Below are positions 41,593-50,959 of a DNA stretch of 64,000 nucleotides, piece by piece. The stretch comes from Flavobacteriales bacterium (lineage in GTDB: Bacteria > Bacteroidota > Bacteroidia > Flavobacteriales_F > PHOS-HE28). Positions within the stretch are counted from its first letter, which is position 1. Each line of letters begins with the position of its first letter. Where the stretch lies: NCBI GenBank assembly GCA_023957375.1, contig JAMLHB010000002.1, positions 1,054,001 to 1,118,000 on the forward strand. Direction: 5' to 3'. The translations under genes and the position numbers were made by a program. The notes under the pieces were generated by a model. That model ran no database searches. It had not been told where the DNA came from and was given only the letters and a program-made list of their open reading frames with translations.

Positions 41593-41611
41593 CACGTCCC
41601 GGCCGTTCCGC

Positions 41612-43264
41612 TCAGCGGCGCCCCCGGGGCACGGAAGGGGGCGGGGAACGCTTGATCGTGCCATTCTCATACTCCACTCTGGAGACCACCTTGCCGGTGC
41701 TATCGAAACGGATCATGGCACCGTGCAGCCTGCCGGCCTTGTAGTTCATTTCCTGCACCACGCGGCCCCTGCTGTCGTACACCGTGCACTTGCCTTCGGG
41801 CGCGCCGTTGAGGAACGTCTGTTCGCGCTCTTTCGCCCCTCCTTTTCCGTAGTAGGTCCATGGCCCGGTGGGCGTACCCTTGGCGTACAAGCCTTGGCTG
41901 GTGATCATGCCATGGGCGTCGTATTCCGTCCATCGCCCGCTCCGCTGGCCTTCCGCAAAACTGCCCTCCTCCTTCAACTTTCCGTTCTCATACCAGCTTT
42001 TCCAAGGCCCGTTCTTCGCGTTGTTCTTCCAAGTGGCCATGTAGTCCTCTTGGCCGTTGGGCAACCAGCCCTGCCAGATGCCGTCCATCCGCCCCTGCTT
42101 GAAGGAGCCCTTGTCCTTCTGCTGCCCGTTCTGGTACCAACTGTTCCAGCCACCTTCTTCCTTGCCGTTCACATAACTGCCTTCCTGCAGCTTTTGCCCG
42201 CTCTCGAACCAGGTGGTCCACAGGCCGCTTTTTTCACCCTGCTCCCACTTGCCTCGTTTCCAGTTCTGCCCCCCTTCGTAGTAATAGACCCACTCATCCT
42301 GCTGCTTGCCGTTGCGGAATAATCCGGTGGCACTGAGCTGGCCGTTGGGGTACCAATATTTCCACAGGCCGTCCTGCTCGCCGGACTTGAAACTGCCCAG
42401 CATATCGCGGGCGCCAGCCCGGTCGTACCAGGTCCAAGTGCTGTCTTTCAGTCCCTTGGCGTAGAACCCCTCCACGTTCACCCGTCCATCGGAGAACCAC
42501 TTGATGAAAGGCCCGTACAATTTGCCCAAGCTCCAGTTTTCCCTTGTTTCATGGGCATTCCCGGAGGTCCAATGGTCCCATTGCCCGTGTTTTACCCCAC
42601 CGGTCCAATGACCTTCGGATTTCAGGTTCCCGGCGGGCCAATACGTGCGTTGCACGCCGCTTAATGCACCGAGGTGGTAATGGCTTACCTCGGCCGTGTC
42701 GCCACTTGGATGGTAGGTGTGGGTGAAGCCTTCGCCCTTTTTGAGGGTTTGCGTGCTGTCGCGGTCCCAAGCATCCAGGGCCAGGCAAATGCCCTTGTCG
42801 CAAACCTCGGAAAGCATCTTTCGACCGTCGGGGTAGTAATAATTCCAGGGCCCGTGCTTTTTGCCCGTGCGGTAGTTGCCCTCCTCCATCAATTGGCCGC
42901 TTTGGTAAAAGCTCCGCATCAAGCTGTCCTGCTCGCCACGGTGGATCCACCCATCATGCTGCACCTGGCCATTGTCGTAATAGATCACCACATGGCCATC
43001 ACGCTGTCCGCTCTTGAAATCGGAAACTTCGGTGAGCTGCCCAGCGCTGTTCCAATACTTCCACTCCCCCCACTCGCGCCCGTTCACCATCAGGCCCTCG
43101 CTCTTCTTCACGGTCTTCAAACTGTCCCAATGGTCCACATAGGGTTGAACGCCTTGGGCATGGCCCGCGATCGGGGCCAAGGCCAGGAGGCAGGCACCCA
43201 TGGTTGGCAGGCACAGGCCGGAAAGAAAGGCGGGGAAGAGGCGGAACGGGGGAGCGGCGTGCAT
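41612..43264 (-). CDS. MORN-repeat (YwqK-type) exported protein
   Basis: The 550-residue protein has a signal peptide (SGLCLPTMGACLLALAPIAGHAQ). It carries about twenty tandem MORN repeats of 23 residues (for example GVKHGQWDHWTSGNAHETRE and GEKSGLWTTWFESGQKLQEG) to the end of the protein. It is similar in size and architecture to the protein at 295-1911, so the genome has at least two. The protein is probably exported and binds to or organises something at the envelope; nothing adjacent shows what. The start is fixed by an abutting promoter element. Confidence 0.85.
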   Translation of the reverse strand: MHAAPPFRLFPAFLSGLCLPTMGACLLALAPIAGHAQGVQPYVDHWDSLKTVKKSEGLMVNGREWGEWKYWNSAGQLTEVSDFKSGQRDGHVVIYYDNGQVQHDGWIHRGEQDSLMRSFYQSGQLMEEGNYRTGKKHGPWNYYYPDGRKMLSEVCDKGICLALDAWDRDSTQTLKKGEGFTHTYHPSGDTAEVSHYHLGALSGVQRTYWPAGNLKSEGHWTGGVKHGQWDHWTSGNAHETRENWSLGKLYGPFIKWFSDGRVNVEGFYAKGLKDSTWTWYDRAGARDMLGSFKSGEQDGLWKYWYPNGQLSATGLFRNGKQQDEWVYYYEGGQNWKRGKWEQGEKSGLWTTWFESGQKLQEGSYVNGKEEGGWNSWYQNGQQKDKGSFKQGRMDGIWQGWLPNGQEDYMATWKNNAKNGPWKSWYENGKLKEEGSFAEGQRSGRWTEYDAHGMITSQGLYAKGTPTGPWTYYGKGGAKEREQTFLNGAPEGKCTVYDSRGRVVQEMNYKAGRLHGAMIRFDSTGKVVSRVEYENGTIKRSPPPSVPRGRR

Positions 43265-43269
43265 GCGGT

Positions 43270-43277
43270 CAAAAATA
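43270..43277 (-). promoter_or_regulatory. TAnnTTTG promoter element of the MORN gene
   Basis: On the minus strand this reads TATTTTTG, a perfect -7 consensus match, five bases before the ATG at 43264, so a leaderless message is expected. Confidence 0.65.
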
Positions 43278-43393
43278 GAGATGGCCAAGGACGGGCTTGC
43301 GCATGGAACGCGGAACCGTTCACCTTGGTGTGCTGGAAAGTATTGCCGTTTGAAGACCCTTTCGGGCGGCCGATGCGTATAACTTGCACGAAA

Positions 43394-45343
43394 ATGGCAA
43401 GTCGTCGCCCGCTTCCCGGAAGGATCCGCGTAATGGCCGGACTGTTGGCCTTGGTGCTGCTGTTGGCGGGCTGGACAACGGCCACCACGCCGGTAAAGGG
43501 GCCGCACAGCCCGTTGGAGCTGATGTTCGTGCGCGAGATGAGCGACGGGCTTACCGTGCAGTTCGGCACCTATTTCGTAACCGCCGGCCGTTGCTCGGGA
43601 TGCCACGGGCACGACGATATGGGCCATGCGATGATGGCGGGCGAGGAGGACGTGAACGTGGTGGACGACTGGCGCAGTACCATGATGGCGCTCAGCGCAC
43701 GCGATCCCTTCTTCTTGGCCAAAATGGAGCACGAGGGCCTGGTGAACCCGGCGATCAAGGAGCAGATCGAGCATACGTGCCTCAGGTGCCATGCGCCACT
43801 GGCTGTGTTCGAGGAGCAGATGCTGGGCAATCCGCCCTTTACCATGGCCAAGTTGGACACCAGTGTTTTTGCGCAGGATGGGGTGAGCTGCCTGGCGTGC
43901 CACATGCAAAACCCCGTTGCGGCCGGCCACTTTTTCTCCGGGAACCTCCAATTCGACAGCGCACGCGTGTGGGGACCTTACACCCAGGAGCAGATCAACC
44001 CGGCGATCATGCAGTACTTCGTCAATTATACGCCCGACCAGGGCGGCCACATCTTGGACGGACGCGTGTGCGCGGGTTGCCACACGGCCATCAACCAGCC
44101 TGTGGACCTGCAGGGCAACCCCACGGGCACCTCCTTCTTCGAGCAGACCCTGTGGCAGGAGTATGTGAACTCCGTATACTACGGAACTGAGCAGAACTGC
44201 CGCAGTTGCCACATGCCCCGCATCCAAGATTCAGTGGTCTTGGCATCGGAGTATATCTACTTGCAGGGACAGTCGCCCTTTGGCAAGCACCACCTCACTG
44301 GCGGTGGCGTCTTTATGTTGAACATGATGAAGGGCTTGATCGACAGCTTGGGCATTCCGGCCACCCCGGCACAGTTCGACAGCACCATTGCACGCAGCCT
44401 CCGCCTGCGGCAAACCACCCTGTCGATGGCCGTGGAGGCGAACAGCCGCACGGATGACACCTTGTTCGTGGACGTAGCCCTCACCAACCTCATCGGCCAC
44501 AAGTTCCCCGGCGGCTTCCCCAACCGCCGCGCCTTCGTTCGGGTGCTTGCCCTTACCGAAAACGGCGACACGCTCTTCCAAAGCGGACACTGGGACGGCA
44601 CCTATGAAGTGGTGGGCAACGACCTGCCCTATGAACCGCACCACAACGTGATCACACAGGGGGACCAGGTGCAGATCTACGAGTTCGTGATGGGGGACGT
44701 GAACTACGATGTCACCACCACCTTGCTGCGTGCCGTGCATCGCTTGAAGGACAATCGCCTGGTGCCGATCGGATACCGTGTTTCGCATCCCAGCCAGGAC
44801 ACCACGGCCATCGCCGGCCTGGCCCTCAACGACCCTGATTTCAACCACGATGGGAACGGCGTGGAAGGCAACGGTGGCGACATTGTGCATTACCACATCC
44901 CGGTGAACGGGTATGGCGGCACCGTTCAGGTGAAAGCCAGCGTGTGGTTCCAGCAGGTGCCGCCCCGGTGGAACCAGGAGATGTTTGCCCATCACGGCAC
45001 TTACATCGACCCCTTCCAAGCCCTGTTTACCACGGCCGACAACACGCCCGAGCTGGTTGCGGCTGACAGCCTGATGGTGCTCAGCACAGGCGTGGCCACC
45101 AACATTCCGCAAGACGTGCGGGCCTACCCGAACCCCACGCGGAACGGCGTGGTTGTGGTTCACGCGCCAACCAGTACGACCATCAAGGCCTACGATGCAC
45201 AAGGAAGGATGGTGCCGCTATTGGCGGAACGCCAAGCGTCGGCATGGCGCTGCCGGTTGCCGGAACAACCAGGGACCTATTACCTGGTCCTGGCCGGTCC
45301 GGAGGGGAGCCGCGTGCTGCGCGTGGTGCGGGCAGGACCGTAA
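43394..45343 (+). CDS. Five-heme c-type cytochrome with C-terminal T9SS sorting domain
   Basis: The 649-residue protein has an N-terminal signal (RVMAGLLALVLLLAGW) and five CxxCH heme motifs at roughly residues 67, 129, 166, 227 and 269 (CSGCH, CLRCH, CLACH, CAGCH, CRSCH). A large beta-rich domain (about 330-570) follows. The T9SS type-A-like tail has RAYPNPTRNGVVVV, IKAYDAQGRMV and GTYYLVLAGPEGSRV. It would be a heme protein exported to the cell surface. Cytochrome c554-type oxidoreductases are the nearest resemblance for the heme part. Start choice: the ATG at 43394 gives the cleanest signal; 43373 is also possible. Confidence 0.88.
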   Translation: MASRRPLPGRIRVMAGLLALVLLLAGWTTATTPVKGPHSPLELMFVREMSDGLTVQFGTYFVTAGRCSGCHGHDDMGHAMMAGEEDVNVVDDWRSTMMALSARDPFFLAKMEHEGLVNPAIKEQIEHTCLRCHAPLAVFEEQMLGNPPFTMAKLDTSVFAQDGVSCLACHMQNPVAAGHFFSGNLQFDSARVWGPYTQEQINPAIMQYFVNYTPDQGGHILDGRVCAGCHTAINQPVDLQGNPTGTSFFEQTLWQEYVNSVYYGTEQNCRSCHMPRIQDSVVLASEYIYLQGQSPFGKHHLTGGGVFMLNMMKGLIDSLGIPATPAQFDSTIARSLRLRQTTLSMAVEANSRTDDTLFVDVALTNLIGHKFPGGFPNRRAFVRVLALTENGDTLFQSGHWDGTYEVVGNDLPYEPHHNVITQGDQVQIYEFVMGDVNYDVTTTLLRAVHRLKDNRLVPIGYRVSHPSQDTTAIAGLALNDPDFNHDGNGVEGNGGDIVHYHIPVNGYGGTVQVKASVWFQQVPPRWNQEMFAHHGTYIDPFQALFTTADNTPELVAADSLMVLSTGVATNIPQDVRAYPNPTRNGVVVVHAPTSTTIKAYDAQGRMVPLLAERQASAWRCRLPEQPGTYYLVLAGPEGSRVLRVVRAGP

Positions 45344-45427
45344 TGTGCAGCTCCGCATGTCGTGGCTGGCGCACGGTTGCATGCGGGCAGTGCCCCCACG
45401 GCAGGCTGCGCACCCGGGATGAAGGGG

Positions 45428-46408
45428 TTACTCTGCCGGCGACCAATATTGCACCTTGTTGGCCACGGGCTTCAGCGCGTGCAGGTAGTCGTAGATGGCA
45501 CCGAGGTCTTGCTCGGTCATGCCCCCATACATCGTCCAGGGCATCGTGGTCTGAAAGTCCCTCTCCTCCCAGTTCACCTTCTGTGGCGTATACGTGCTGT
45601 CGCCGAACTGCTTGAATTTGCGGATGAACGTGTCGCGGTCCCAGGCACCGATGCCGGTGGCTTTGTCCGGGGTGATGTTGGCGGAGCGCACAATGGACCC
45701 GTTGGGGAAGCGGAACTCAAAGCCTCCCGCAAAGGGTTGGCCCACGGCCTTGCCTTTCTCCATCTTTGTATGGCACTCCCTGCAGCCGGAGGCGTTCGCC
45801 ATGTAGGCACCGTATTCCGGGTCGGTGGGTTTGGGCAAGGCCATTGGGTCGGCAGGCTTGGGGATGGTGTGGAGGATGATGTTCATCGGGAAATCGGCTT
45901 GTGAGGTCTCCGTATGGCTTTCGATGGAAGGCAGGGTGCGCAAATAGGCAATGATGCTGTACACATCCTCAGAAGCCAGCTTGTTGTAGTAGAGGTAGGG
46001 CATCACCGGGAAAAAGGGGTGTTCATCCTTGCTCACCCCGCTGGTGATCGCCCGGTAGAGCTCCCCATCGCTCCAGTTTTTCAGGTGGAACGGGGTCAGG
46101 TTCTTCGACACGAAACGCCCCGGAAAATTCATCGATTGGTCAAAAACTTCGCCGCCCTTGCCCAAAGTGCCCGGGGTCAGCGGCCCGGAGAATTTGTTCC
46201 AGTCGCGGGTGCTGTGGCAGTCCATGCATACCGTTACATGGTTGGCCAAGTACTGCCCACGGGCTACACGCCCAGGGGTTACCTCAACATTCAGGTCCTT
46301 GGGTTCCGGGATGTTGGGCAGGGCCTGGGTGATGTAGGTGACGCCGCCCACGATGACCAACGCCACAACGAGCAACAGCACGCCGATGGCCTTGAGGAAC
46401 TTCTTCAT
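45428..46408 (-). CDS. Membrane-anchored diheme cytochrome c
   Basis: The 326-residue protein begins with an uncleaved or lipid-type membrane helix (FLKAIGVLLLVVALVIVGGV). It has two CxxCH motifs, CMDCH at 61-65 and CRECH near 212, each in a class I cytochrome c-like fold with distal methionine candidates (VMPYLYYNKL and TMPWTMYGG). It is a periplasmic electron carrier of the kind linked to oxidase or sugar-dehydrogenase chains. It converges with the five-heme cytochrome gene. Confidence 0.9.
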   Translation of the reverse strand: MKKFLKAIGVLLLVVALVIVGGVTYITQALPNIPEPKDLNVEVTPGRVARGQYLANHVTVCMDCHSTRDWNKFSGPLTPGTLGKGGEVFDQSMNFPGRFVSKNLTPFHLKNWSDGELYRAITSGVSKDEHPFFPVMPYLYYNKLASEDVYSIIAYLRTLPSIESHTETSQADFPMNIILHTIPKPADPMALPKPTDPEYGAYMANASGCRECHTKMEKGKAVGQPFAGGFEFRFPNGSIVRSANITPDKATGIGAWDRDTFIRKFKQFGDSTYTPQKVNWEERDFQTTMPWTMYGGMTEQDLGAIYDYLHALKPVANKVQYWSPAE

Positions 46409-46752
46409 GTTACGTTGGTTTTGATCCGAAAACTAAGAGCGCAATACCCTGTTTTGGCCAGGTTGTTTACAAAAAATTCCGCCCCGTGCATTGCCCATGT
46501 CGGACGGATGGATCCTTCCCCTGAGATCATCAGCGCTTCAACCCGGATGATGCAGCAGGATTCGTTGCGAGGGCCGAAAGCGCAATGGCAGCAAGGATTT
46601 CATGGAGGAGGAATAGCCCAAGCTGTTCTGACGAAAGGAAAACCAGCGAAGCGCCTGCTGCCGCAGCGATTTCGGGCCGTAGTAGAAGTCCTCCTGCATA
46701 TTCCTGGTTCAACCGTGCATCCATGAGGCTGCATGCCCAACTTTGCCGTGCC
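46409..46752. other. Intergenic region between the diheme cytochrome and a small ORF
   Basis: No convincing gene is seen. A TAGTTTTC on the minus strand (about 46428-46435) may be the promoter of the cytochrome gene. A minus-strand frame at 46530-46724 encodes a hydrophobic 64-residue peptide but has no supporting signal and was not annotated. Confidence 0.4.
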
Positions 46753-46920
46753 ATGGCCAAAAAGCGCATCGCCAAAGAGGAACTGCTCAAGATCGAGCGG
46801 TCGGCCGTGCGTGAAGAGCGCAAGGAACAGGGCGCGCTGGACGGCCGCTTCCGCGAGAAGGTGGAGAAGAGCAAAAAGAACTACACGCGGAAGGTGAAGC
46901 ACCGGAAAAAGGAGAAGTGA
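46753..46920 (+). CDS. Small highly basic protein (55 aa)
   Basis: The frame encodes a short protein with about half its residues charged (MAKKRIAKEELLKIERSAVR, then KKNYTRKVKHRKKEK). It is almost certainly helical, with a very basic tail suggesting RNA, ribosome or DNA contact. A CAACTTTG element ends nine bases upstream of the ATG, consistent with the local promoter style. I do not recognise a named family. Confidence 0.55.
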   Translation: MAKKRIAKEELLKIERSAVREERKEQGALDGRFREKVEKSKKNYTRKVKHRKKEK

Positions 46921-47084
46921 ACGACCTCCTTGCCTTGGTTGGCGTGGTCAACGGACCAACAGGAGGACAAGGCGGGGGCATTCGGGCCACCCGGTACCGG
47001 CAGCAAGGTTCGGGAATGGGGGGATCCGCCGCGTTCCAAGGTGGAAGCCATAGGGACGGTACAACGCATAGCACGGCGCCCATC

Positions 47085-47092
47085 TACCTTCG
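47085..47092 (+). promoter_or_regulatory. TAnnTTTG-like promoter element of the PLP enzyme gene
   Basis: TACCTTCG matches the -7 consensus at seven of eight positions and lies 24 bases before the ATG at 47117. Confidence 0.4.
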
Positions 47093-47116
47093 CGCCCTCA
47101 TTCCCTCATCACACTC

Positions 47117-48256
47117 ATGAAGTTTTCCACCAAGTGCATCCACGCCGGCGTGGAGCCCGACCCGTCCACCGGCGCCATCATGACGCCCATCTTCCAAACC
47201 AGCACGTACGTGCAGGCCTCGCCCGGCCATCATAAAGGCTACGAGTACAGCCGCACGCACAACCCCACCCGCACGGCGCTGCAGAAGGCGTTGGCGGCAC
47301 TGGAGAACGGCAGGCACGGCTTGTGCTTCGCCACGGGCATGGCCAGCATCGATGCGGTAGTGAAGCTCCTCAAGCCTGGCGATGAGGTGGTGAGCACCAA
47401 TGACCTGTACGGCGGCACCTATCGCCTCTTCACCAAGGTCTTCGAGCCTTTCGGGGTGAAGTTCAAGTTCATTGACATGTCTGATGCAGCCAACGTGGTT
47501 GCCGCCATTACGCCCAAGACCAAACTGGTGTGGGTGGAAACGCCCACCAACCCCACGATGCGCGTTGTGGACATTGCCGCCATCGCCAAGCTCACCAAGG
47601 GCAAGAACATCCTGTTGGCCGTGGACAACACCTTTGCTTCACCCTACCTGCAAAACCCGCTGAACCTGGGCGCCGACCTGGTGATGCACTCGGTCACCAA
47701 GTTCCTCGGCGGCCACAGCGACGTGGTGATGGGGGCGTTGGTGGTGAACGACGATGAACTGGCAGAGCGGCTCGCTTTCATCCAGAACAGTTGCGGCGCC
47801 ACGCCCGGCCCGCAAGACTGCTTTCTGGTGTTGCGCGGGCTGAAGACGCTTCACCTGCGGATGGAGCGGCATTGCAGCAACGGGAGGGCCGTGGCCGAAT
47901 TCCTTTCCAAGCATCCCAAGGTGGGCAAGGTGTACTGGCCGGGGTTGGAGAACCACCCCAACCACGCCGTGGCCAAGCGGCAAATGCGTGACTATGGGGG
48001 GATGATGAGCTTTACCATCAAGGGGGACAACATGGCCGACGCCATGCGGTTCCTCAGTACGTGCAAGCTGTTCTCCCTTGCAGAATCCTTAGGCGGCGTG
48101 GAATCCCTGATGGGCCATCCCGCCAGCATGACGCATGCCAGTATTCCCCGGGAGGAGCGCGAACGCACCGGTGTCACGGATTCCCTGATCCGACTGAGCG
48201 TGGGCGTGGAAGATGCGCAGGACCTGCTGGATGACCTGGCATCGGCCCTGGGATGA
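47117..48256 (+). CDS. Cys/Met-metabolism PLP-dependent enzyme (cystathionine gamma-synthase/lyase type)
   Basis: The 379-residue protein is a full-length member of the Cys/Met PLP family, which makes or breaks the C-S bond of cystathionine or related thioethers. Seen are the opening FSTKCIHAGVEPDPSTGA, the YSRTHNPTR phosphate region, the FATGMASIDAVV block and the PLP-lysine site DLVMHSVTKFLGGHSDVVMG with lysine 195. The C-terminal SLAESLGGVESLMGHPASMTH also fits. Synthase, lyase and thiol-lyase members are too alike to separate by eye. No other methionine or cysteine gene and no recognisable SAM riboswitch is adjacent. Confidence 0.93.
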   Translation: MKFSTKCIHAGVEPDPSTGAIMTPIFQTSTYVQASPGHHKGYEYSRTHNPTRTALQKALAALENGRHGLCFATGMASIDAVVKLLKPGDEVVSTNDLYGGTYRLFTKVFEPFGVKFKFIDMSDAANVVAAITPKTKLVWVETPTNPTMRVVDIAAIAKLTKGKNILLAVDNTFASPYLQNPLNLGADLVMHSVTKFLGGHSDVVMGALVVNDDELAERLAFIQNSCGATPGPQDCFLVLRGLKTLHLRMERHCSNGRAVAEFLSKHPKVGKVYWPGLENHPNHAVAKRQMRDYGGMMSFTIKGDNMADAMRFLSTCKLFSLAESLGGVESLMGHPASMTHASIPREERERTGVTDSLIRLSVGVEDAQDLLDDLASALG

Positions 48257-48336
48257 AGTGGACCGGTGCCGCGTTTGGAACCCAAGGGTAAAGTGCTTTC
48301 ATGCAAGGGAAGCCCATGGGCCAAGGCCGGAGCCAG

Positions 48337-48344
48337 TATCTTTG
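48337..48344 (+). promoter_or_regulatory. TAnnTTTG promoter element of the M43 protease gene
   Basis: TATCTTTG is a perfect match to the Bacteroidota -7 consensus and lies 19 bases before the ATG at 48364, setting the start there rather than at upstream in-frame ATG codons. Confidence 0.65.
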
Positions 48345-48363
48345 GAATTCCCGAACCGCTCAA

Positions 48364-50460
48364 ATGAAGAAATCCCGAATGTTGCGCAAGTTTTCTTTCC
48401 TGTTGACCGCTGCATGGCTTCTGTCCACCCTGTCCGTGAAGGCCCAACAAGAGGTGCCGTTCGTTTGCGGGGCCAATGAACTTCACCGCATGGGCTCCCT
48501 GGTGGAGGGCCACCCGGACCGGTTGCAGCAGATCGACCAAGCACAACAAGACCTGGAGCAGTTCACCCGGGATTGGGCCCAACATCCCTCGCGTGACGAA
48601 AACACGTACATCATTCCGGTGGTGTTCCACATTATCCATGTCAACGGACCGGAGAACATCAGCGACGAGCAGGTGCGCGATGCGGTGCGCGTGATGAACG
48701 AGGATTTCAACAAGCTCACGCCCGACTGGGACCAGGTGCAGCCCGAGTTCCTGGACCGCGTGGCGGACATGGAGGTCACTTTCAAACTGGCCCAATTGGA
48801 CCCGAACGGTAATTGCACCAATGGCATCACGCGCACGGTGAGCACGCTCACCAACGCCGGTGACCAGAACATGAAGAACCTGATCCAATGGCCGCGCAAC
48901 CGCTACCTGAACATCTGGGTGGCCGCCAGCGCACAGGGTGCAGCGGGCTACTCCATGTACCCGTCCTCCGTAACGGGCCAGTGGGGTGAGGCTGCGGATG
49001 GCATTGTGGTCCTGCATTCCTATGTGGGCGCCATCGGCACCAGCAGCATTGAAAGGTCGCACACGCTCAGTCACGAGGCGGGCCATTGGTTGAACCTCAA
49101 GCACTGCTGGGGCGATTCCAACGACCCCGGCCTGCCCTCCAATTGCGACATGGATGACAACGTGTCGGACACGCCCAATACCAAGGGATGGACCAGCTGT
49201 AATCTGCGCGGCGCCAGTTGCGGATCAACCGTGGACAACGTGGAGAACTTCATGGAATACTCGTACTGCTCCAAGATGTTCACCAACGGGCAGAAGACGC
49301 GCGTACACGCCGCCCTGAACAGCAATGTTGCCTCGCGCAGCAACTTGTGGAGCCCCGCCAACCTGGCATTGACCGGCGTGAATGCCGAGCCGCAGATCTG
49401 CGAAGTGGAGTTCACGAGCAACATGCGGACGATCTGTGCCGGGCAAAGCATCAACTTCACGGATGCGAGCTACAATGGCGTGACCGAATGGTCTTGGAGC
49501 TTTGCGGGAGGGACACCTGCTGCGGCCAGCACCGCCACTACGACCGTCACGTATGCGGAGCCGGGTACCTACAGTGTGAGCCTGACCGTCGGGGACGGTT
49601 CGGAAAGCATGACCGAAACCGAGGAGCAGTACATCACGGTACTGCCCTCCGACGGGGCGCAACTTCCCCTGTCTGAAAGCTTCGAGGGAAGCGGCGGCTT
49701 GGCCTCCACCATTTGGACGCCCCAGGCCGACATTGGCGCAGGATTCCAAGTTTCATCCTCGGCGGGGTACACCGGCCCGCACAGCCTGATGGTGCCCAAC
49801 AACAACTCCAATTCGGGGAGAACGTTCAACTTGATCAGCAACACCGTGAACGTTGCCGCCTCCTCCCCGGCAGTGATCAGCTTCCGTTATGCGTTCGCAA
49901 AGCGGAACGACAGCAACAACGACGCCCTGTACGTGTACATCAGCCGTGATTGCGGCCAAACATGGAGCATGCGCCGCGCCTTGGGCGGGGACAACCTGAA
50001 GACCGCGCCGAACACAGGGTCCTCGTTCGTTCCAAGCGGCCCCGACCAGTGGGGCTACAGTGAAACTCCGCCGATAAGCGGCACCTACGCGGTGAGCGAC
50101 CTGCGCGTCAAGTTCGTTTTCCAGAGCGGGGGCGGGAACAACCTGTGGATAGACGACATCAACATCGACGGGGCCGTAGGCATTGCGGAACAAGGAACGG
50201 TCCAGGGTTCAACCCTCTCCGTGGTGCCCAATCCGGCCAAGGACGTAGTTGAAATCGGCGCCTTCCTGGCAACTGCGGGCTCCGTGAAAGCCGACCTGGT
50301 GGATTTGTTGGGCCGCCCGGTTCGGGAAATTGCCGCAGGCATGCAACCAGTGGGCGAAGTCCGTTGGACCGTGGACTTGGCAGGCCTGCCAGCAGGCCTC
50401 TACTTTATCCGCGTACAGCAGGCAGGCCGTGTGCAGGTAGGCAAGCTCACCAAGGAATAG
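48364..50460 (+). CDS. Secreted M43 (pappalysin-type) metalloprotease with PKD and T9SS domains
   Basis: The 698-residue protein has a signal peptide (FSFLLTAAWLLSTLSVKAQ) and a propeptide-like segment. The M43 catalytic domain has zinc motif HEAGHWLNLKH near 240 and Met-turn region VENFMEYSYCSKMFT near 295. A PKD domain follows at about 345-430 (ITVLP end, TVTYAEPGTYSVSLTVGDG), then a beta-sandwich domain (about 440-610) and a T9SS type-A tail (VVPNPAKDVVEIG, VDLLGRPVREI, GLYFIRVQQAGR). The same family as the interrupted gene at 29258-32932, but here the frame is intact, so secreted protease function is retained. Confidence 0.94.
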   Translation: MKKSRMLRKFSFLLTAAWLLSTLSVKAQQEVPFVCGANELHRMGSLVEGHPDRLQQIDQAQQDLEQFTRDWAQHPSRDENTYIIPVVFHIIHVNGPENISDEQVRDAVRVMNEDFNKLTPDWDQVQPEFLDRVADMEVTFKLAQLDPNGNCTNGITRTVSTLTNAGDQNMKNLIQWPRNRYLNIWVAASAQGAAGYSMYPSSVTGQWGEAADGIVVLHSYVGAIGTSSIERSHTLSHEAGHWLNLKHCWGDSNDPGLPSNCDMDDNVSDTPNTKGWTSCNLRGASCGSTVDNVENFMEYSYCSKMFTNGQKTRVHAALNSNVASRSNLWSPANLALTGVNAEPQICEVEFTSNMRTICAGQSINFTDASYNGVTEWSWSFAGGTPAAASTATTTVTYAEPGTYSVSLTVGDGSESMTETEEQYITVLPSDGAQLPLSESFEGSGGLASTIWTPQADIGAGFQVSSSAGYTGPHSLMVPNNNSNSGRTFNLISNTVNVAASSPAVISFRYAFAKRNDSNNDALYVYISRDCGQTWSMRRALGGDNLKTAPNTGSSFVPSGPDQWGYSETPPISGTYAVSDLRVKFVFQSGGGNNLWIDDINIDGAVGIAEQGTVQGSTLSVVPNPAKDVVEIGAFLATAGSVKADLVDLLGRPVREIAAGMQPVGEVRWTVDLAGLPAGLYFIRVQQAGRVQVGKLTKE

Positions 50461-50516
50461 CGTTCAGCCCAGCAGGTCTTCCGTTCGCCACCGGTGCAGG
50501 CCACGCCCGGGCACGG

Positions 50517-50951
50517 CTACTTGTAGCCCAACAGAATGGCCACGCACCCCACGGTAAGCATGTTGGTGCCGCCTTGGTCGCCTTTTGGCACGCTGATGAG
50601 CACGGAAAGTTTCTGCGTGGTGGCCACCTTGAAATCAAAACTGTCCTTGGGCGCGTCGGGCGTGCTGTTGAACAGGACATTGCCCGCCCCGTCGGCCAGT
50701 TGCCAGTTCACATGGCCCAAGATCGGATGCGCGCACACCAATAGGCGGTATTCCTGGCCGCTGTAGAACGTAAGGTCCACTTGGGCATCCTCGCCCGGTG
50801 CCAGTTGGGCGGCGTTGAAGGTTTCGTTGAACTTGTACGGGGCCATGGCCGGCATGCACTTGTTCTTGGCAAAACTGCGGCACTGGGCATGGGCAACGGA
50901 GGGCAGTGCGGCAATGAGCAATGCACCGAGGAAGGTATGTAAAAGCTTCAT
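50517..50951 (-). CDS. Secreted hypothetical protein
   Basis: The 144-residue protein has a clear signal peptide (MKLLHTFLGALLIAALPSVAHA) and a beta-rich body beginning CRSFAKNKCMPAMAPYKFNE. Two cysteines near the N-terminus and one near the C-terminus (TVGCVAILLGY) could form disulfides. No named family is recognised. It follows the lipoprotein gene at 50960 by eight bases on the same strand, so the pair is probably an operon of envelope proteins. An upstream in-frame start at 51371 lies inside that gene and is rejected. Confidence 0.7.
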   Translation of the reverse strand: MKLLHTFLGALLIAALPSVAHAQCRSFAKNKCMPAMAPYKFNETFNAAQLAPGEDAQVDLTFYSGQEYRLLVCAHPILGHVNWQLADGAGNVLFNSTPDAPKDSFDFKVATTQKLSVLISVPKGDQGGTNMLTVGCVAILLGYK

Positions 50952-50959
50952 GGCCGGAT

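Noticed and set aside
46530-46724. Minus-strand 64-residue hydrophobic ORF
   Set aside because: No promoter, ribosome-binding site, neighbour or family supports it; it is most likely chance.
46921-47116. Possible SAM riboswitch upstream of the Cys/Met PLP enzyme
   Set aside because: The leader implied by the promoter is only about 20 bases and I could not find the conserved core of any SAM riboswitch class in the stretch.
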